The notes under the pieces are model-generated. The model saw nothing but the letters and a program-made list of their open reading frames with translations. It ran no database searches and had not been told where the DNA came from. The position numbers and the translations under genes were made by a program. This document shows, piece after piece, positions 6,031-9,317 of a DNA stretch of 9,317 nt. Position 1 is the stretch's first letter, and each line of letters begins with the position of its first letter. The stretch is from Pseudomonadota bacterium (GTDB taxonomy: Bacteria > Pseudomonadota > Alphaproteobacteria > Rhizobiales > Rhizobiaceae): positions 1 through 9,317 of the forward strand of contig JAEWHN010000200.1 of assembly GCA_023387775.1 (NCBI GenBank), written 5' to 3'.

Positions 6031-6351
6031 TCAGCCGCTGCTGCTGCCGGCCGGCTTGATGTCGCGCACCATGGCGATGAACTGGTCCCATTCGGTGGCG
6101 GCCCAGATTTCGGTGCTTGCGTGACCGAAGGTGCGGATGATCGTGGCGACCTTGGTGGCGGCCTCGATGTCGGGCGCGGTGAATATGTCCAGATAGTCGG
6201 TCGGTCCGAGGACGACATAGCTCGCTTGCCACTGCGCCTGCGGGCATTCGCTGCGAATGCGCGTCATCACGTGGTGGCTCAGTTCCTCCAGCGAGCGCGG
6301 CGACTGCAGCGCCTGGTGGTTCAGTCGGGTCAGCATGACGAAGGTTGCCAT
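6031..6351 (-). CDS. GYD domain-containing protein
   Basis: A small soluble protein of 106 residues that fits the GYD family (about 95-105 residues, ferredoxin-like alpha-beta fold, biochemical role unknown). It begins MATFVMLTRLNHQAL, continues with SPRSLEELSHHVMTRIRSEC, and then has the family's central QWQASYVVLGPTDYLDIFTA, the equivalent of the 'GYDxV' region, followed by DIEAATKVATIIRTFGHAS. The start at 6351 is supported by GGGAGAG (6364-6358) 6 bases upstream and by the family N-terminus. The frame extends upstream to 6438, but that part covers the promoter and is not protein-like. It is convergent with the hibernation-factor gene and divergent from the hydrolase gene. Its promoter has an FNR/FixK-type box, so it probably responds to low oxygen. 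Confidence 0.85.
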   Translation of the reverse strand: MATFVMLTRLNHQALQSPRSLEELSHHVMTRIRSECPQAQWQASYVVLGPTDYLDIFTAPDIEAATKVATIIRTFGHASTEIWAATEWDQFIAMVRDIKPAGSSSG

Positions 6352-6383
6352 TGGGGGCTCTCCCATCAGATCCGAAAGCACGC

Positions 6384-6425
6384 ATTCTGGGCGTGGGACG
6401 GCGGCGTGGCATTGACGGATGTCAA
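6384..6425 (-). promoter_or_regulatory. FNR/FixK-type box with -10 element, class II promoter of the GYD gene
   Basis: TTGACGGATGTCAA (6412-6425) is a perfect palindrome of the FNR/FixK type (TTGAC-N4-GTCAA, keeping the essential TTGA and TCAA). On the minus strand CAGAAT (6389-6384) follows after exactly 22 bases, the canonical class II FNR gap. It is the same hexamer as at the 4964 promoter. The start would be near 6377, about 26 bases before the ATG, leaving room for the ribosome site. Confidence 0.7.
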
Positions 6426-6541
6426 CCGCAAACCGCATTTGCCTACGGATCGGGGAAAACCTGCCATCAGGCGGGCTGCGCGCGCCGTGAGCAATCGATA
6501 TTCGCGGCCAGCGGGGCTAGAATAGCGCCAAGCCGCAGCGC

Positions 6542-6555
6542 TTGATCGCGATCAA
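6542..6555 (+). promoter_or_regulatory. Perfect FNR/FixK box upstream of the hydrolase-phosphoribosyltransferase operon
   Basis: TTGATCGCGATCAA is an exact match to the FNR consensus TTGAT-N4-ATCAA. Its centre is 55 bases before the ATG at 6604. A class II start would fall near 6590, right at the ribosome site, and the expected -10 region (6576-6583, TTCTAGCT) is poor. The leader must therefore be very short, or the geometry differs. The rest of the 6352-6603 intergenic region shows no gene. Confidence 0.7.
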
Positions 6556-6603
6556 CGACAGCCGCGACCGAATCCTTCTAGCTGGCAACGGAGGAACGTC
6601 GTG

Positions 6604-7287
6604 ATGCGCGCCGAAGACAAGCAATCCCATCGCCCGCTGCAGGTCGCCGAGGTGAAGATCCCTCCGCTTGGCCTGCCCGGCACGTTGCGCGAGCCATCCA
6701 ACCCGCATGGCATCGTCGTGTTCGCGCATGGCAGCGGCTCCAGCCGGCACAGCCCCCGCAATGTCTACGTGGCGGAGGCGCTGGGCAGGGCCGGCTTTGC
6801 CACCCTGCTCTTCGACCTGCTGACGACCGAAGAGGAGATGGACCGCGCCAATGTGTTCGACATTCCGCTGCTGTCGACGCGGCTGGCCGCCGCGGTGGAC
6901 TGGACGGCCGGGTTCGAACGAACGCAGGGCCTGCCCATCGGCCTGTTCGGCTCCAGCACCGGCGCTGCCGCAGCGCTGGTCGCGGCCGCCGAACTGGCCG
7001 AGCAGGTGGCAGCGGTGGTCTCGCGCGGCGGGCGGCCCGACCTGGCCGGAACCGCGCTGGCGCGCGTGACCGCGCCGACCCTGCTCATCGTCGGCGGCGC
7101 CGATGTGGAGGTGCTGCGGCTGAACCGTGCGGCTTATGCCCTGCTGGCTGGCCCGAAGGAACTGACGATCGTGCCCGGCGCCACCCACCTCTTTTCCGAG
7201 CCCGGCGCGCTGGACACGGTGGTCGATGCGGCGAGCGGCTGGTTCGAACGCTATCTCGACGAGGCCGGAGCTACCGAGCGGAGGTGA
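6604..7287 (+). CDS. Alpha/beta hydrolase, dienelactone hydrolase-like
   Basis: A cytosolic serine hydrolase of 227 residues. The order of motifs is that of the dienelactone hydrolase-like branch: oxyanion-side FAHGSGSSRHSPRN (40-53), the strand-loop ATLLFDLLT (66-74), the nucleophile elbow GSSTG (116-120, Ser118), acid Asp167 in LLIVGGADVEV, and His195 in PGATHLF. Substrate is unknown; members of this subgroup that sit next to phosphoribosyltransferases have no settled reaction. GGAGGAA (6590-6596) lies 7 bases ahead of ATG 6604 and only 4 ahead of GTG 6601, so the ATG is preferred. It is followed after 4 bases by the phosphoribosyltransferase gene, so the pair is an operon. The upstream FNR/FixK box implies low-oxygen induction. 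In actinobacteria, comparable phosphoribosyltransferase-hydrolase combinations belong to the hypoxia/dormancy response. Confidence 0.9.
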   Translation: MRAEDKQSHRPLQVAEVKIPPLGLPGTLREPSNPHGIVVFAHGSGSSRHSPRNVYVAEALGRAGFATLLFDLLTTEEEMDRANVFDIPLLSTRLAAAVDWTAGFERTQGLPIGLFGSSTGAAAALVAAAELAEQVAAVVSRGGRPDLAGTALARVTAPTLLIVGGADVEVLRLNRAAYALLAGPKELTIVPGATHLFSEPGALDTVVDAASGWFERYLDEAGATERR

Positions 7288-7291
7288 TGCC

Positions 7292-7957
7292 ATGCTGTTT
7301 TCAGATCGCATTCAGGCCGGCAGGCAATTGGCCAGGGCACTTGACCGCTATCGTGGAAAGGACGTGGTTGTGCTGGCCCTGCCCAGGGGTGGCGTTCCCG
7401 TGGCCCGGGAGGTTGCATTGCACCTCAAGGCGCCCATCGACCTGCTTCTGGTGCGAAAGATCGGGGTTCCGATGCAGCCCGAGCTTGCCATGGGCGCGGT
7501 CATCGACGGTGACGACCCTGTCGTGGTGCGCAACGACCATGTCATACGGCTTGCCTGGATCTCGGCCGACGAGTTCGAACAGGCCTGCCAGAAGGAGCTT
7601 GCCGAGATCGAACGCCGGCGCGCGCGCTATGTCGGCCAACGGGCGACGATAGAGGTTGCCGGACGCGTGGCGATCATCATCGATGATGGGGTCGCGACCG
7701 GGGCGACGGTGCGCGCCGCGATCGGTGGCCTGCGGCGGCGCAAGCCCAGCAAGATCGTGGTGGCCGTGCCGGTTGCCCCACCCGAAACTGTGGTGGCCTT
7801 GCAGCAGGAGGCGGACGAGGTGGTCTGCCTGGAGCAGCCCAGGTTCTTCGAGGCCATCGGCTTCTATTACGCCGATTTCAGGCAGGTGAGCGACGACGAG
7901 GTGATAAGAATACTGGCGTCTCCGACCGGGGCAGGCTCATCCCAGCCGACGCCCTGA
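7292..7957 (+). CDS. Type I phosphoribosyltransferase-family protein
   Basis: 221 residues, cytosolic. The N-terminal FSDRIQAGRQLARAL (3-17) and VVVLALPRGGVPVARE (25-40) are typical of the stand-alone phosphoribosyltransferase group found near dienelactone hydrolases. VRKIGVPMQPELAMGA (54-69) follows. The PRPP-binding loop is IIIDDGVATGAT (128-139), with both acidic residues present, so the fold should bind phosphoribosyl pyrophosphate. No base-specific hood domain points to a known purine or pyrimidine, and the real substrate is unknown. ATG 7292 is supported by GGAGGTGA (7280-7287), which also contains the stop of the hydrolase gene. The frame open back to 7226 overlaps the hydrolase and is not used. 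The C-terminal tail (PTGAGSSQPTP) is probably disordered. Regulation is shared with the hydrolase. Confidence 0.9.
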   Translation: MLFSDRIQAGRQLARALDRYRGKDVVVLALPRGGVPVAREVALHLKAPIDLLLVRKIGVPMQPELAMGAVIDGDDPVVVRNDHVIRLAWISADEFEQACQKELAEIERRRARYVGQRATIEVAGRVAIIIDDGVATGATVRAAIGGLRRRKPSKIVVAVPVAPPETVVALQQEADEVVCLEQPRFFEAIGFYYADFRQVSDDEVIRILASPTGAGSSQPTP

Positions 7958-8091
7958 CGCCGCGCGAGCCCTCCGCGCACCTTGCAAGCCGGGGCAGAAA
8001 TTCCCAAACACATCCATTTTGCAGACCGGGTAAAACCGGCGTAGTCTCTTTTTCTTCGCAGTTCTCCTACCGGCCAACAATGGAGCATTCC
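7958..8091 (+). promoter_or_regulatory. nirK upstream region, weak promoter candidate and ACCGG direct repeat
   Basis: This 134-base gap must hold the nirK promoter if nirK is not read through from the phosphoribosyltransferase operon. The best -35/-10 pair I see is TTGCAG (8019-8024), 17 bases, TAGTCT (8042-8047), which is only a fair match. ACCGG occurs twice, 10 bases apart (8025 and 8035), one helical turn, a spacing suited to a regulator. TTTTGC (8017-8022) and GTAAAA (8030-8035) form an imperfect inverted repeat. No TTG-N8-CAA box (FNR/NnrR type) is present, and there is no clear terminator for the upstream operon. Confidence 0.3.
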
Positions 8092-9317
8092 ATGTTCAGC
8101 AAGTATAGGGTGCCTGCAGACCGATTTTTTTCCTCCATCACACCGCCAACCAAAGCAGCAAGACCGGGACGCCGGATCGAACATTGCATATCCGCCGCGG
8201 CACTGTTCGCCTTGCTGCTTTTATTGCCGTTCGCACCGGCCCTTGCGCAGACGCACCAGCACGCCGCACCGGCGCAAACGGCCGAACCCTCCAGTACAGA
8301 GCCTGCCGCCGCTGCCGCCCAACCACAAGCTCCCGCCGCGACTGGTACCGAGGCAGTGGTGAGCTACCACAATCCGAAGATCTTCACGCTCAAGACCGGC
8401 ATTGCGGCGGGGCGGATGGTCTATCTGGGTGTTGGTGGCGACATAGACGGCCAGGTCAACCCCACCCTCATGGTGCATGAGGGCGAACTGGTGCAGATCA
8501 ACCTGATCAACGGCGAAGGGGCCGAGCACGACGTGGTGATCGACCAATATGCGGCTCGCTCCTCGGTCGTGGTCGGCAAGAACGCTTCGTCCACCTTCTC
8601 CTTCACGGCCGGCAAGGTCGGTGAGTTCGCCTATTACTGCTCGATCGCCGGACATCGCCAGGCGGGCATGGAGGGACGGGTCCAGGTCATGCCCGGTCCG
8701 CGCGAGGCCATGGCCTCGAACGCCGCTGACATCGTCCGCGATCCGGCCGACCTGCCGGGTCCGATCGGCCAGCGACCGCCCAAGATCGTCAAGGTGGATT
8801 TCGAAACGGTCGAACTCGTGGGCAACCTGGACGACGGCACCACCTACACCTACTGGACTTTCAACGGCAAGGTGCCAGGGCCGTTCGTGCGGGTGCGCGT
8901 GGGCGACACCGTCGAGGTTCACCTGAAGAACCCCACCGAAAGCGTGATGACGCACTCGGTGGATTTCCACGCGGCGACGGGCCCGGGCGGCGGCGCGCAT
9001 TCCACTCAGACCGACCCCGGCAACGAAACCGTCGTGACCTTCAAGGCGCTGAAGCCCGGCATCTTCGTCTATCACTGCGCAACTCCGAGCGTGGCGCACC
9101 ACATCACGAGCGGCATGTATGGCCTGATCCTGGTGGAACCCGAAGGGGGGCTGCCCCAGGTCGACCGCGAGTTCTACGTCATGCAGGGCGAGCTCTACAC
9201 GGTCCTGCCCTTCGGCACGAAGGGCGAGATGGAGATGGACTACGACAAGCTGATCTCCGAGCGGCCGGAATATTTCCTGTTCAACGGCGCGGTCGGCTCC
9301 CTCACCAAGACGCACCC
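8092..9317 (+). CDS. nirK: Copper-containing nitrite reductase with N-terminal cupredoxin extension (partial, C-terminus beyond right edge)
   Basis: The periplasmic enzyme that reduces nitrite to nitric oxide in denitrification. 408 residues are visible and the frame is open at the edge. A long n-region ending PGRR is followed by a hydrophobic core (33-48) and cleavage at ALA|Q (52/53). An Ala/Pro/Gln linker (58-88) leads to an extra cupredoxin domain (about 89-200) with a full type 1 copper set: His146, Cys183, His188, Met193. The catalytic part begins about 235. It has HSVDFH (type 1 His288, Asp291, type 2 His293), VYHC (type 2 His328, type 1 Cys329), and HHITSGM (His337, Met342). The short TPSVAHH loop and GMYGLILVEP suggest a class II enzyme, as in AniA. 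The third type 2 His and the catalytic His lie past the edge. GGAG (8082-8085) 6 bases before ATG 8092 decides against ATG 8080, which it overlaps. Confidence 0.95.
   Translation, partial: MFSKYRVPADRFFSSITPPTKAARPGRRIEHCISAAALFALLLLLPFAPALAQTHQHAAPAQTAEPSSTEPAAAAAQPQAPAATGTEAVVSYHNPKIFTLKTGIAAGRMVYLGVGGDIDGQVNPTLMVHEGELVQINLINGEGAEHDVVIDQYAARSSVVVGKNASSTFSFTAGKVGEFAYYCSIAGHRQAGMEGRVQVMPGPREAMASNAADIVRDPADLPGPIGQRPPKIVKVDFETVELVGNLDDGTTYTYWTFNGKVPGPFVRVRVGDTVEVHLKNPTESVMTHSVDFHAATGPGGGAHSTQTDPGNETVVTFKALKPGIFVYHCATPSVAHHITSGMYGLILVEPEGGLPQVDREFYVMQGELYTVLPFGTKGEMEMDYDKLISERPEYFLFNGAVGSLTKTH

Noticed and set aside
6352..6438. 29-residue N-terminal extension of the GYD protein
   Set aside because: It would cover the FNR-type promoter and the ribosome site at 6364-6358; the family N-terminus begins at MATF.
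8017..8035. TTTTGC-N7-GTAAAA as an FNR or NnrR site for nirK
   Set aside because: Spacing and arms do not fit TTG-N8-CAA; arms are imperfect. Kept only as a note in the upstream-region entry.
8221..9315. Long minus-strand open frame (364 residues) opposite nirK
   Set aside because: Its translation is His/Arg/Val/Asp-rich with no family signature and lies entirely antisense to a clear nirK frame; it is a GC-driven shadow.
1..9317. CRISPR arrays, tRNA or rRNA genes, transposases
   Set aside because: I saw no regularly spaced direct repeats, no tRNA-like cloverleaf with conserved arms, no rRNA stretches and no transposase-like proteins.

Overview
The window is GC-rich DNA. Its gene content resembles a Rhizobiales-type alphaproteobacterium (the Mesorhizobium/Aminobacter/Hyphomicrobium neighbourhood). 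The grounds are an amino-acid ABC importer with rhizobial-style proteins, palindromic GC-rich intergenic elements, FNR/FixK-type operators and a copper nitrite reductase. Genus-level assignment is a guess.

Left half (1-4908): a divergent catabolic and uptake locus. On the minus strand a dimethylargininase/arginine-deiminase-like hydrolase (pentein fold) overlaps by 4 bases the start of a BetI-like TetR regulator that runs off the left edge. On the plus strand lie an ATPase, a periplasmic binding protein and two permeases. Together they form a complete polar amino acid importer of the lysine/arginine/ornithine/histidine (HisP/HisJ/HisQ/HisM) type. The shared upstream region holds a recognisable minus-strand promoter with an inverted repeat between its -35 and -10 elements, a likely regulator site. 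The gap between binding protein and first permease carries two strong stem-loops. The natural reading is that the importer brings in an arginine-like guanidino compound that the hydrolase deiminates. The exact substrate cannot be read from sequence.

Right half (4909-9317): what looks like an oxygen-limitation/dormancy island. It contains a 79-residue unknown protein followed by a ribosome hibernation factor (HPF/RaiA domain) fused to a cold-shock domain. Convergent to these is a small GYD-domain protein. Divergent from GYD is a serine hydrolase (dienelactone hydrolase-like) plus phosphoribosyltransferase pair. Last comes nirK, encoding a copper nitrite reductase with an extra N-terminal cupredoxin domain and cut by the right edge.

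The main result is that three of the upstream regions here each carry a 14-base FNR/FixK-type palindrome: TTGATTTCCGTCAA at 4964, TTGACGGATGTCAA at 6412 and TTGATCGCGATCAA at 6542. At two of them a CAGAAT -10 element sits 21-22 bases downstream, the class II FNR spacing. This ties ribosome hibernation, the GYD protein and the hydrolase/phosphoribosyltransferase pair into one probable low-oxygen regulon beside nitrite respiration. No such box is visible upstream of nirK itself.
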